Source: Burkholderiales bacterium
Lineage (GTDB): Bacteria > Pseudomonadota > Gammaproteobacteria > Burkholderiales > Ga0077523
Direction: 5' to 3'
Assembly (NCBI GenBank): GCA_019745565.1
Contig: JAIESW010000010.1
Location: 62,001 to 126,000 of the forward strand
DNA: 64,000 nucleotides
How positions within the stretch are numbered: the stretch's first letter is position 1; each line of letters opens with the position of its first letter. The notes below the pieces were generated by a model that was not told where the DNA came from, searched no databases, and worked only from the letters and a program-made list of their open reading frames with translations. The translations under genes and the position numbers were made by a program. Positions 7,750 through 16,300 of the stretch are shown in pieces.

Positions 7750-10308
7750 ATGGCATCGGGCAACACCTTCCTCCTCGAAGTCCACCCGAAGATCCCGCGC
7801 CGCCTCGCCCGCCTCGAGGAACTGGCCGACAACCTGTGGTACAGCTGGGATCGCCCGACACGTTCGCTGTTCTCGCGCCTCCACACCGGCCTGTGGGATG
7901 CGGTGGGTCACAGCCCCAAGGCGTTCCTGAAGCGCGTCGACGAGCAGCGCCTCATCGAGGCGGCCGACGACCCGGTCTTCATCAATTCGTACAACCGCGT
8001 GCTGTCGGCCTACGACAGCTACAAGGACGAACCGCTGCGGCGCAACGGCTCCGAGTGGCTGCGCCACAACGACCTGATCGCATACTTCTGCGCCGAGTTC
8101 GGCTTCCACGAATCGCTGCCCATCTACTCTGGGGGCCTCGGCATCCTCGCGGGTGACCACTGCAAGGCCGCGAGCGACATGCGGCTGCCGTTCGTGGGCG
8201 TGGGGCTGCTGTATCGGCAAGGCTACTTCTCGCAGGCGATCGACGGCGACGGCAACCAGCACGCGTCCTACGCCGATTCGGACTTCGAGGATCTGCCGAT
8301 CTCGCCCGTGGTCGGAACCGACGGCACGGAGATCTTCGTCTCGGTGGATTTCCCCGGACGCAGGATCTGGCTGAAGGTCTGGCAGGCCAAGGTCGGTCAC
8401 GTCACGCTGTACCTGCTCGATGCCGACATCGAGCGCAACGCGCCGCACGATCGCGACATCACGCACCGCCTGTACGGCGGCGATCGTACCGACCGCATCG
8501 AACAGGAGCTGATCCTCGGGATCGGCGGCGTGCGGGCGCTCGCGGCGCTGGGCCTGAAGCCCACCGTCTGGCACATCAACGAAGGCCACGCCGCCTTCCT
8601 GGTGCTGGAGCGCATGCGCGAGCTGGTGGCTCAGGGTCACCCCTTCGCCACCGCGATGGAGGCAGTGGCCAGCAACACGGTGTTCACGACGCACACCCCG
8701 GTGCCGGCGGGTCATGATCATTTCCCGACCGACATGATGAACACCTACTTCGAGAAGTTCATCGGCGATCTCGGGATCACGCGCGACCAGTTCCTGGCGC
8801 TGGGACGCATGGGCGACGGCGGCGAGTTCAACATGACCGCGCTGGCGATCCACGGTTCGCGCTTCCACAACGGCGTGTCGCGCATCCACGGCAGCGTGTC
8901 GTCGCGCATCCTCTCGGGCATGTGGCCGCAGGTGGATCCGCGCGAGAATCCGATCTCGTACGTGACCAACGGCGTGCACGTGCCCACCTTCCTCGCGCAG
9001 GAATGGTCGGACCAGTTCGACAAGTTCCTCGGCTACGAGTGGACCCAGCACGTCACCGACGCGAGCTTCTGGCAACGCATCGACGAGATTCCCGAGCACC
9101 TGTTCTGGAGCGTGCGCCAGTCGCTCAAGGCGCAGATGCTCTATCTCATCCGGCATCGCATCTCGCGCCAGCATTTCCGCAACAACGGCTCGGAGGCACA
9201 CCTCGACCGCCTGCTCAAGTTCACCGACCCTACGAACCCGAACGTGCTGACCATCGGATTCGCGCGGCGCTTCGCCACCTACAAGCGTGCGGCGCTGCTG
9301 TTCGAGAACCTCGATCTGCTGCGTCAGATCGTCTGCAACGACGAGCGTCCGGTGCTGTTCATCTTCGCCGGCAAGGCGCACCCGGCCGACGTGCCCGGCC
9401 AGGACCTGATACGCCGCATCAACCAGATCTCGCGCATGCAGGAGTTCGAAGGCCGCGTGCTGCTGGTGGAGAACTACGATCTGCGCCTTGCACGCCGCCT
9501 CGTCTCCGGCGTCGACGTGTGGCTCAACAACCCGGTCTACCCGCTGGAAGCGAGCGGTACTTCAGGCATGAAGGCCGGCATCAACGGCGTGGTGAACCTG
9601 TCGGTGAGCGACGGCTGGTGGGACGAAGGCTACGACGGCAAGAACGGCTGGGCCATCAAGCCGGTGTCCGAATCCCTGGACGATCACCGCCGCAACTACG
9701 AAGAATCGAAGACACTCTACGAACTGCTGCAGGATCACGTCATTCCCACCTACTACTCGCGCAACAAGATGGGCTTCTCGCCCGAGTGGGTGCGGATGGC
9801 CAAGCACTCCATCGCGACGCTGCTGCCGCGCTTCAATTCGACACGCATGGTCAACGAGTACGTGGCGAAGTTCTATCTGCCTGCCACGCGGCAATGGCGG
9901 CGCCACAGCGAAGGCGAGTACGCCAACGCACGCAAGCTCGCCGAGTGGAAATCCCATGTCCGGGACCGCTGGGGCAACATTCGTCTGCGCCGCCTCGATA
10001 CCGCACCACGTCGCATTGCATTCGGCGAAGGCATCCGGCTCGAGGTGGCCGTGTTTCTCGACGGATTGAAGCCGGAGGACATCGTGGTGGAACTGGCGCT
10101 GGCGCGCTCGACCCATCTCGATTCCCAGAAGCGCGTGAGCCACTACCGCTTCGAGCCCGACGGCACGCTGACGGACGAGAAGGAGCACCGCTTCGCGCTG
10201 GCGCTGACGCCCGAGATGTGCGGCCGGCTCGAGTATCGCGTGCGGGTGTATCCGTATCACGAGATGCTCACCCATCGTCTGGAAATGGGCATGATGAATT
10301 GGTTGTAG
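7750..10308 (+). CDS. glgP: Alpha-glucan phosphorylase
   Basis: 852 residues, matching the alpha-glucan/maltodextrin phosphorylase group with the N-terminal DUF3417 region (LARLEELADNLWYSWD near residue 20). It releases glucose 1-phosphate from glycogen or maltodextrin ends. The pyridoxal-phosphate lysine is K608 in GTSGMKAGING; the glucan-binding and phosphate-site residues lie in RFATYKRA and WLNNPVYPLEASG. No regulatory N-terminal phosphorylation site of the eukaryotic type is seen. It stands apart from the glgBAC genes at 27527-32590 but belongs to the same pathway. It ends at a convergent intergenic hairpin shared with the reductase gene. Confidence 0.93.
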   Translation: MASGNTFLLEVHPKIPRRLARLEELADNLWYSWDRPTRSLFSRLHTGLWDAVGHSPKAFLKRVDEQRLIEAADDPVFINSYNRVLSAYDSYKDEPLRRNGSEWLRHNDLIAYFCAEFGFHESLPIYSGGLGILAGDHCKAASDMRLPFVGVGLLYRQGYFSQAIDGDGNQHASYADSDFEDLPISPVVGTDGTEIFVSVDFPGRRIWLKVWQAKVGHVTLYLLDADIERNAPHDRDITHRLYGGDRTDRIEQELILGIGGVRALAALGLKPTVWHINEGHAAFLVLERMRELVAQGHPFATAMEAVASNTVFTTHTPVPAGHDHFPTDMMNTYFEKFIGDLGITRDQFLALGRMGDGGEFNMTALAIHGSRFHNGVSRIHGSVSSRILSGMWPQVDPRENPISYVTNGVHVPTFLAQEWSDQFDKFLGYEWTQHVTDASFWQRIDEIPEHLFWSVRQSLKAQMLYLIRHRISRQHFRNNGSEAHLDRLLKFTDPTNPNVLTIGFARRFATYKRAALLFENLDLLRQIVCNDERPVLFIFAGKAHPADVPGQDLIRRINQISRMQEFEGRVLLVENYDLRLARRLVSGVDVWLNNPVYPLEASGTSGMKAGINGVVNLSVSDGWWDEGYDGKNGWAIKPVSESLDDHRRNYEESKTLYELLQDHVIPTYYSRNKMGFSPEWVRMAKHSIATLLPRFNSTRMVNEYVAKFYLPATRQWRRHSEGEYANARKLAEWKSHVRDRWGNIRLRRLDTAPRRIAFGEGIRLEVAVFLDGLKPEDIVVELALARSTHLDSQKRVSHYRFEPDGTLTDEKEHRFALALTPEMCGRLEYRVRVYPYHEMLTHRLEMGMMNWL

Positions 10309-10357
10309 TCGATGAAAGTTACGACGACCGCTTTGCGGCCCTCGTAACTTTCATCGA
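10309..10357. terminator. Long palindrome between convergent glgP and reductase genes
   Basis: The arms TCGATGAAAGTTACGA (10309-10324) and its exact complement (10342-10357) give 16 perfect pairs, with a further CCGC/GCGG stem inside the loop. It begins at the base after the glgP stop codon. As no U-run follows on either strand, I call it a candidate bidirectional terminator or 3' protecting structure. Its arms resemble those of the hairpin at 18457-18504. Confidence 0.6.
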
Positions 10358-10486
10358 GGAATGTCGAGGGATGATCAGCGCGACGGCCTTCGGGCGGCCG
10401 GGCGGCCGCCGCGTCGACAAGAGCTACGGCGTGAACCGTCGTGCCTCTCGCGATATTCCGGACGGATCTGGGTGTCGCGTATTGGG

Positions 10487-11413
10487 TCAGTAACCCGCGC
10501 TACGATCCACGACACCTAGGGGTTGCTCGCCGCGTTCGAGGCGGTGCAGGTTGGCGATGACTTGCGCGGCGGCTTCGGAGGCGAGGGTGACGGCGGCGAC
10601 GTGAGGCGTCACGAGGACCCGGGGATGGGTCCAGAAGGGATGATCGGCTGCCAACGGCTCCTCGTGGAACACGTCGAGGAGGGCGCCGCCCAGGTGGCCG
10701 CTGTTCAGGGCCGCGAGGAGATCCGCGTCGACCACGTGGGCGCCGCGCGCGAGATTCACCAGGCATGCGCCGGCGGGAAGCTTGCCGAACAGACGCGCGT
10801 TCAACAGACCTTCGGTCGCCGGGGTGAGCGGCAGGAAGTTCACCAGTACCCGCGTCTGCGCGAGGAAGCGATCGAGGTCATCGCCCGAGTGGCAGATCAC
10901 CCCCGCGATCCGCTTCGGCGTCCGACTCCACCCCAACACGGGATAGCCCATGCCGGCGATGAATCGCGCGGCTTCGGTGCCGAGCACGCCGAGCCCCATG
11001 ACTCCTACCTTGCAGTCCTCGGTGAGGATGGGTGGGAGCGGCTCCCACCGGCCTTGCCGTTGCAGCAGCGAGTACTCGTGCATGCGGCGATGGAAATGCA
11101 GGACTCCGTAGGCCGCGTACTCCGCCATCTGCCGGCTCAACCCGGCATCCACCAGCCGCAGCACCGGAATGCCGGGCGGCAGGTCCGGATCGGCCAGGAT
11201 CGCGTCGACGCCGGCGCCGAGCGACAGGATTGCCTTCAGATTCGGAAACTGGCGGTGCCAGCCGGCCGGCGGCTTCCAGACGAGGGTGTAGCGGACCTGG
11301 GCCGGGTCACCGGTTTGCGGTGAAACGTGGAACGGCAGGCCGGGCAACGCGGCCCCGATGGCTTCACGCCATGGTTCGGGTGCGTCGGTGCGGCTGTAGA
11401 AGACCAAGCTCAT
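10487..11413 (-). CDS. ghrA: Glyoxylate/hydroxypyruvate reductase A type dehydrogenase
   Basis: 308 residues, the usual size of GhrA-type D-2-hydroxyacid dehydrogenases. It should reduce glyoxylate to glycolate and hydroxypyruvate to glycerate with NAD(P)H in the cytoplasm. The Rossmann motif is GLGVLGTEAARF; a WSR following the second strand suggests NADPH preference. Active-site parts are NLARGAHVVD (substrate arginine), DVFHEEPL (glutamate) and TPHVAA (histidine). It is transcribed toward glgP and divergent from the TusA-like gene. The exact substrate range is inferred from subfamily features. Confidence 0.85.
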   Translation of the reverse strand: MSLVFYSRTDAPEPWREAIGAALPGLPFHVSPQTGDPAQVRYTLVWKPPAGWHRQFPNLKAILSLGAGVDAILADPDLPPGIPVLRLVDAGLSRQMAEYAAYGVLHFHRRMHEYSLLQRQGRWEPLPPILTEDCKVGVMGLGVLGTEAARFIAGMGYPVLGWSRTPKRIAGVICHSGDDLDRFLAQTRVLVNFLPLTPATEGLLNARLFGKLPAGACLVNLARGAHVVDADLLAALNSGHLGGALLDVFHEEPLAADHPFWTHPRVLVTPHVAAVTLASEAAAQVIANLHRLERGEQPLGVVDRSAGY

Positions 11414-11505
11414 TCGGTTGCTGAAAGCGCGGGAATCGGCGCGCGATGATAAGCGACCGGCCGCGATTGCGGATCGCGCCCCGCGCCGCTACCCTCGCAG
11501 GCTCG

Positions 11506-11754
11506 ATGCGCGAACCCGACCATCAACGCGAATGGGACGCCGGCGATCTCGGTTGCGGCGACCTGGTTCTCCGGCTGCGATTCCTGCTGAAGGAGATGCA
11601 GCCGGGCGAAGTGATCCGCGTGCATGCCACCGATGCCGGCGCACCGCTCGACCTGCCGGCCTGGTGCCGGCTGACGGGTGAGAAGCTGGTCGGGCACGAC
11701 GCGCCACGCTGCTACTACTGGATCCAGCGCGCAGCATCGAATCCCGCCCGCTGA
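11506..11754 (+). CDS. TusA-like sulfur-carrier protein (CPxP replaced by CG)
   Basis: 82 residues from ATG 11506; an in-frame ATG at 11446 gives a longer, unlikely N-terminus. The fold signature is TusA/SirA-like: DAGDLGCGDLVLRLRFLL, where the normal LxCPxP is replaced by a Cys (C17) followed by Gly. A second cysteine, C54, lies in LPAWCRLTG. TusA proteins carry persulfide sulfur on the first cysteine. The next gene is DsrE-like and the one after begins with a paralogous domain sharing GDLxCG and LPAWCRLTG. I infer a sulfur relay among the three. Substrate unknown. Confidence 0.7.
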   Translation: MREPDHQREWDAGDLGCGDLVLRLRFLLKEMQPGEVIRVHATDAGAPLDLPAWCRLTGEKLVGHDAPRCYYWIQRAASNPAR

Positions 11755-11781
11755 ACCTCAACCCCCCAAGGAGATCTCGTC

Positions 11782-12150
11782 ATGGCCGGCACCGGCAAGT
11801 TCTGCGTCGCACTTTCCTGCTCCACCGACAACACCGACAAGGCCACCGTCGCCTTCGTCGTCGCGAACGCCGCCGTGGCGTCGGCCCAGGACACGCTGGT
11901 GTTCCTGTCGATCGAAGGCGTGCGCCTCTCGCAGAAGGGCGTGGCGGACACCATCCACGAGGAAGGCTTCGCGCCGCTCAAGGAGCTGATGGAGAACTTC
12001 GTGAAGGCCGGCGGCAAGGTCTGGGTGTGCTCGCCGTGCTTCAAGAAGCGCAAGCTCGATGAAGGTGCGCTGATCGGGGGTGCCACCATCGTGGGCGGGG
12101 CGAAGCTGGTGGAATTCCTGTCCGACGGGACGCCTTGCCTGTCGTACTGA
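11782..12150 (+). CDS. DsrE-family protein
   Basis: 122 residues, the length of DsrE/TusD-like proteins, with ribosome site AAGGAG at 11768-11773. The DsrE fold is seen in KFCVALSCSTDNTDKATVAFVVANAA, with cysteines at SCST and a CSPC pair near residue 76. These proteins bind or pass on sulfane sulfur, often with TusA as partner. It sits 27 bases after the TusA-like gene, the expected arrangement for a relay pair. I cannot tell whether it serves sulfur oxidation, tRNA thiolation or thiol biosynthesis; no dsrAB, tusBC or hdr genes are in the window. Confidence 0.8.
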   Translation: MAGTGKFCVALSCSTDNTDKATVAFVVANAAVASAQDTLVFLSIEGVRLSQKGVADTIHEEGFAPLKELMENFVKAGGKVWVCSPCFKKRKLDEGALIGGATIVGGAKLVEFLSDGTPCLSY

Positions 12151-12167
12151 GACGGACGAACCTCTCT

Positions 12168-12262
12168 CAAGACGAAGGACACGAAGACCACGAAGAAAAC
12201 CCTGAGGGCTCCTCCTTCGAGTTCCTTCGTGCTCTTCGTATCCTTCGTGTTCCACGCTTTGG
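12168..12262. repeat. Palindromic CTTCGTG-rich element, copy 1
   Basis: The left arm 12171-12200 is made of ACGAAG units about 8-9 bases apart. The right arm from about 12222 to 12255 is made of CTTCGT units and is the reverse complement of the left arm with about three mismatches over 25 bases. The element lies between the DsrE gene and the fusion gene. Read in frame it gives a lysine/threonine- or phenylalanine/valine-rich peptide, which explains the spurious N-terminal extension of the downstream reading frame. A second copy lies at 23288-23392. I recall such repeats from many environmental genomes; no transposase is nearby. Confidence 0.8.
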
Positions 12263-12269
12263 CCTTTCC

Positions 12270-13793
12270 TTGACAGCCTCTTCCCACACACCCGACGCGA
12301 GCTTCGACGGCGGCGACCTCGATTGCGGCAACGGGCTGCTGCTGCTCATCCGCCGCCACATCGATCCGCTCCCGCGCGGGGCGCTGCTGGAGATCCTGTC
12401 CACTGAAACCTCGGTACAGGAGGATCTGCCCGCCTGGTGCCGGCTCACCGGCAACGAATTCGTCTCGCAGCAGCAGCGCGAGGGACGGCAGCGCGCCTAT
12501 CTCGTGTGCAAGGGAGCGCTGGCGGAGCGACCCGCGGCCGTACCGACACGGCCGATCCCCTCGAAGGCGGCGCAGACCATCGTCCCGGTGCACATCCCGG
12601 ATCGCCTGCCCGCACCCGCCCCTGCGCCCATGATCGCGCCGCTGTCGGTCATGGGCATCGGCAGCTGGCCGCGGCCGCGCTGGTTGATCCGCGCACTGCA
12701 CGAACGGCTCGAAGGTCGTCTGCCCGAGAGCGAGTTCGAAGCCACTGCCGACGATGCGGTACGGCTCGCCGTGGATGCGCAGCTGCGCGCCGGCGTCGAT
12801 GTCGTCACCGATGGGGAACAGCGCCGCGACAGCTACGCGAGCTTCGTCGGCGGACGGCTCGACAACTGCCAGCTCATCCCGCTTACCGACCTGCTGCCGC
12901 TGGTCGATGACCCCGAGACCTTCGCGGCGGAGCTGCGGGCGCTCGACGTGCCCGCGGGCGAAGTCCGGCATCCGGCGGTCTTCGGTCCGCTCGGACGCAG
13001 CCGCTCCATCGCCCTGCATGAAGCGCAGTTCCTGAAGACGGTCACCCACCACCCGGTGAAAGTCGCGCTGCCGGGACCGTATCTGTTGTCGCGCACGCTC
13101 TGGATGGAGTGCATCTCCGACAACGCCTACGAATCACGCGAGCACATTGCCGTGGACATCGTGCGGGTGCTGCGCGAAGAACTGGCCGATCTGCTGGCCG
13201 CCGGCGTGGCACTGGTCCAGTTCGACGAGCCGGTACTGTCGGAAGTCGTGTACACCGGTCCGAAGCAACGCCGCAGCTTCATGTGCGGAGCTCTTTCGGA
13301 GAAGGGCGACAGCGCCACTGAACTCGCGTTCGCGCGCGATCTGGTCAACGCCGTCACGGCCGGTTTCCCGACGGAACGTATTGCGCTGCACATGTGCCGT
13401 GGCAATTGGACCCCCGACGAGAGCACCTGCCTCGCGGGCGACTACGCACCGCTGGCGGCCACCTTCCGGGAAATGAACGTAGGCACCTACATGCTCGAGT
13501 TGTGCACACCTCGCGCGGGTGAGATCGACGTTCTGCGGGCGCTGCCGGAGGATCGGCGCGTCGGTGTCGGCGTGGTCAACCAGAAGTACGCACGCATCGA
13601 ATCCCCGGACGAGATTCTGGCGAAGGCCGAAGCCGCGATCCGCGTCTTCGGTCCTGCACGGGTACTGCTGAATCCGGATTGCGGTTTCGCGACCTTCGCC
13701 GACAATCCCCTGGCGTCCGCCGACATCGCGGAGCGCAAGCTCCAGGCGATCGCGACAGCCGCGCGCACCCTGCGGGACCGCTACCAGCGATAG
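12270..13793 (+). CDS. Fusion of a TusA-like domain to a cobalamin-independent methionine synthase-type catalytic domain
   Basis: 507 residues from TTG 12270, chosen because everything upstream is the palindromic repeat; no strong ribosome site is visible. Residues about 12-82 form a TusA-like domain (GDLDCGNGLL with C19, LPAWCRLTG with C57, LVCKG with C80), paralogous to the protein at 11506. A Pro/Ala-rich linker follows (about 85-120). From about 128 to the end is a MetE C-terminal type barrel. It begins MGIGSWPRP and has VVTDGEQRRDSY, FDEP and zinc ligands H374 and C376 (LHMCRG) and C471 (NPDCGF). The catalytic part is a core MetE without the folate-binding N-terminal half, so the methyl donor is unlikely to be methyltetrahydrofolate. 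Function unassigned: thiol methylation or sulfur transfer. Confidence 0.75.
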   Translation: MTASSHTPDASFDGGDLDCGNGLLLLIRRHIDPLPRGALLEILSTETSVQEDLPAWCRLTGNEFVSQQQREGRQRAYLVCKGALAERPAAVPTRPIPSKAAQTIVPVHIPDRLPAPAPAPMIAPLSVMGIGSWPRPRWLIRALHERLEGRLPESEFEATADDAVRLAVDAQLRAGVDVVTDGEQRRDSYASFVGGRLDNCQLIPLTDLLPLVDDPETFAAELRALDVPAGEVRHPAVFGPLGRSRSIALHEAQFLKTVTHHPVKVALPGPYLLSRTLWMECISDNAYESREHIAVDIVRVLREELADLLAAGVALVQFDEPVLSEVVYTGPKQRRSFMCGALSEKGDSATELAFARDLVNAVTAGFPTERIALHMCRGNWTPDESTCLAGDYAPLAATFREMNVGTYMLELCTPRAGEIDVLRALPEDRRVGVGVVNQKYARIESPDEILAKAEAAIRVFGPARVLLNPDCGFATFADNPLASADIAERKLQAIATAARTLRDRYQR

Positions 13794-14812
13794 CCGAGAC
13801 TGAAGATCAGCTGGCGGTCCACGCTCTTGCGCTCCGGCGCCGGATTGCCGTCCCAATCCAGGTTGTAGAGCAGCGCCGCGATGACACCGCCGCGCAGCGG
13901 AAAACGCAGACCCGACTGCGTTCGCAGAAAGCTGGTACGGATGTCTTCCAGGCTCGCGTAGACCTGGTTGTTGTTGAACACCTGCACCACGTCGTCCCAC
14001 AACCACCGGTCGAAGCGCGAACCCAGTCGCAGGGCGAAGAAGCGCTCGTCGGTCGCATCGAAGAAATCGGCGTTCACGCGGTCCAGACCGGCTTCGAGCG
14101 CGAGATTCGTGGGACTGCCCTGGTAGACCTGTACGCCCAGTCCGACACCATAGGTGGACCGCAGCCGCAGATCCTTGAAGCGATCGTGCTCGAAGGAGGT
14201 GGCCCCATAGCCGTACAGCCGTTCATCCATGAACCGGTCGTACTTGAGGCCGACGATCGCGTTCATCTCCGTTTCCACCTGCTTGTCGGTCGCCTCGTTG
14301 GCCCGCGCCGTACCGGTCCAGCGGTTGCGGTCGCGCCGCGCGATCGCTTCGGTGTCGAGGTTGTACCGGCGGAGGTCGGTGTTGCCTTCGGTGTTGAAGA
14401 TGCCGAGATTGATGCGCCCCGTGAACTGCCATTCCCTGCCGGTCAGGCGACCCGCTTCGAGCGAAGCGACACGCCTGGCGTCCACCGGCACCGGGGTAGC
14501 ATCGGGCGCGGTCAAGACCGTGACGCGGCCGTTGACCACGCTGAGACGCCCGACGACGCGGGTGTAGTCCTTCATGAGAATGGTCACCTCGCCTTCGGTG
14601 ACGAGCGATTCCACTTCGTCGGTATCGATCGTGACCGTACCGGCATAGCTCGTGCCGAGATCGACCTTGCCTTCGCGGAATTTGGTCACGGTGCCGGTGA
14701 GGCGATCGCCGTTCTTCATCACGACGACATCGGCGAAGGCGGACGATACGGATACTCCCCCAAGTACCACCATCCACAGCACCAGCAACCAGCTACGAAC
14801 CGCTACCTGCAA
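13781..14812 (-). CDS. DUF481 outer-membrane protein
   Basis: 343 residues. A signal peptide (about 1-27, ending VSSAFA) precedes a small beta-rich domain, VVMKNGDRLTGTVTKF, typical of the N-terminal part of long DUF481 proteins. A barrel-like region follows, with alternating hydrophobic residues, FNTEGNTDLRRYNLDTEA, and a terminal aromatic (YRW). DUF481 proteins are predicted outer-membrane barrels, often acid- or salt-induced; no substrate is known. The last 13 bases overlap the end of the convergent fusion gene. Confidence 0.75.
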   Translation of the reverse strand: MQVAVRSWLLVLWMVVLGGVSVSSAFADVVVMKNGDRLTGTVTKFREGKVDLGTSYAGTVTIDTDEVESLVTEGEVTILMKDYTRVVGRLSVVNGRVTVLTAPDATPVPVDARRVASLEAGRLTGREWQFTGRINLGIFNTEGNTDLRRYNLDTEAIARRDRNRWTGTARANEATDKQVETEMNAIVGLKYDRFMDERLYGYGATSFEHDRFKDLRLRSTYGVGLGVQVYQGSPTNLALEAGLDRVNADFFDATDERFFALRLGSRFDRWLWDDVVQVFNNNQVYASLEDIRTSFLRTQSGLRFPLRGGVIAALLYNLDWDGNPAPERKSVDRQLIFSLGYRW

Positions 14813-14924
14813 TGCACGACTCCCTCACCCAAAGCCCAAGATGCACCGAGACGCTGTGCGCCCCGGCCTTACTGACCGCGGGGCCAGCCGCGCTGGGCCC
14901 GGCCCAACCAAGGCCCCCGGCGCC

Positions 14925-16256
14925 TCAGCGCAACTCCGCGGCGCCGATCGATCGGCTCCACAACAGCGCACCTTCACCGTCGTACGCCTCGAACGTCAGC
15001 GTGCGATTCGCCTTGGGTCCGGCCAGCCGGACCATCCCGAAACTGCGCTGGGTCACGAGCGTGTCGGGCACGAGGTCCGGATTGCTGCGTTCCAGCGCGT
15101 CGGGATTCGCGAATGCGCCGGCAGTCAGCGGCGACGAAGTGAATTCGTAGAGCGGATACGTCCCCTCGCGCGGCAGGCGCAGCAGCTCCGAGAAATGACG
15201 ATCGCCGGAAAGGAACACGACACCGGCGATGCGCTGCTCGCGCAGCCAGTCACGCAGCTTCTGCTGTTCGTCCGGGTAGTTCTGCCAGGTCTCGAAACGG
15301 CTCACGCGGTTCCAGAACTGCGTCCCCATCGCCACCACCTTGAAGGTGGCGTTGGACGACAGCAGCGCCTGCTTCAGCCACTCGAGCTGCTGCGTTCCCA
15401 GCAGCACCTTCTCGGGTACGTTCGGATAGCGATTGGGATAGCGGTACCAGCGGTCGTCGAGCAGGAACAGATCGGCGTCCGCCACACGCACCTGCGTGAA
15501 CACGCCGGGGACACCAGGCAATCCATGGGTCGGGTTGGGCCAGTAGCGCTTGAAGGTGTCGAGCGCCGCCCCCTTCTGGATAAACGATGCGTCGCCATCG
15601 TTGGGACCGTAGTCGTGATCGTCCCAGATCGCGACGTGCGACGTCGCGCGCCACAGGCGGCGCAGTTCCGGTTGCTCGCGATAGGCGCGATAGCGGTCGC
15701 TCATCGCTTCCGCGGAGGTCCATTCCGGTTCGCGGAAGTAGACGTTGTCGCCGAGCCACAACATGACGTCCGGCGCTTGCGCGGCGATCGCATCGAAGAT
15801 GCCATAGCCGCCGCCATAGGGCGGACCGGGCCGGTCGAAGCGGCCGTCGTTCAGATAGGCGCAAGACCCGATGGCGATGTTCACCGCCGGCGGATCGGTG
15901 CGCCATTCCCACAGAGCCTGGGTGCGGAACGTGCCGACGTCACCGGTGGGTTCGTCGTTCATCAGCACCCGGTAGCGATATCTCGTCCCCGGTTCCAGGC
16001 CCGTGAGCCGCAGCGCGACCGCGAAGTCGTGCTCGGGCAACGCCATGCCTTGCACCTTGCGCACCGGCACGTTGCCGTCGATGACCGCGAACTCGGCGCC
16101 GATGGGGATGGGACCGCGACTCTGCACCCACAGCGTGAAGCTCGTCTGGTCCGCGAATCCATGCATCACCGCGAGCGGTTCGGCCTGCGCGGACGACGCT
16201 GCGACGGCGACGACCATGGCGGCCAACCGCAACATCCGGACGAGGAATCGGGACAT
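14925..16256 (-). CDS. Alkaline phosphatase D (PhoD) family phosphoesterase
   Basis: 443 residues from ATG 16256, chosen because a signal peptide begins there (MSRFLVRMLRLAAMVVAVAA, cleavage near SAQA). An ATG at 16295 is possible. PhoD enzymes are exported Ca/Fe-dependent phosphodi- and monoesterases. Metal-site motifs are in order: GSCAYL, LGDNVYF, WDDHDYGPNDGD, LDDRWYR and LSGDRHFSEL. The signal has no clear twin-arginine motif, unlike Bacillus PhoD, so the export route is open. It is 45 bases after the methyltransferase gene on the same strand. No Pho box was recognised. Confidence 0.85.
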   Translation of the reverse strand: MSRFLVRMLRLAAMVVAVAASSAQAEPLAVMHGFADQTSFTLWVQSRGPIPIGAEFAVIDGNVPVRKVQGMALPEHDFAVALRLTGLEPGTRYRYRVLMNDEPTGDVGTFRTQALWEWRTDPPAVNIAIGSCAYLNDGRFDRPGPPYGGGYGIFDAIAAQAPDVMLWLGDNVYFREPEWTSAEAMSDRYRAYREQPELRRLWRATSHVAIWDDHDYGPNDGDASFIQKGAALDTFKRYWPNPTHGLPGVPGVFTQVRVADADLFLLDDRWYRYPNRYPNVPEKVLLGTQQLEWLKQALLSSNATFKVVAMGTQFWNRVSRFETWQNYPDEQQKLRDWLREQRIAGVVFLSGDRHFSELLRLPREGTYPLYEFTSSPLTAGAFANPDALERSNPDLVPDTLVTQRSFGMVRLAGPKANRTLTFEAYDGEGALLWSRSIGAAELR

Positions 16257-16300
16257 GGGATCGGTGCGACCGCGCATGCGGCGGCTCGGTTCCATGCCCG

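Noticed and set aside
7339..9381. 680-codon minus-strand frame opposite hslU/glgP
   Set aside because: Antisense shadow of well-supported genes.
12161..12262. Possible CRISPR-like array because of regular ACGAAG/CTTCGTG spacing
   Set aside because: Unit spacing is only 8-9 bases, arms are complementary to each other, there are no spacers of 30 bases and no cas genes.
12135..12269. N-terminal extension of the TusA-MetE fusion and the overlapping small peptides
   Set aside because: This stretch is the palindromic repeat; the peptide is only a translation of ACGAAG/CTTCGT units and it would overlap the DsrE gene.
14813..14924. Possible additional copy of the CCTTGGGG element between DUF481 and PhoD genes
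   Set aside because: Only short GC-rich similarity (CCAACCAAGGCCCCC); the conserved core is not present.
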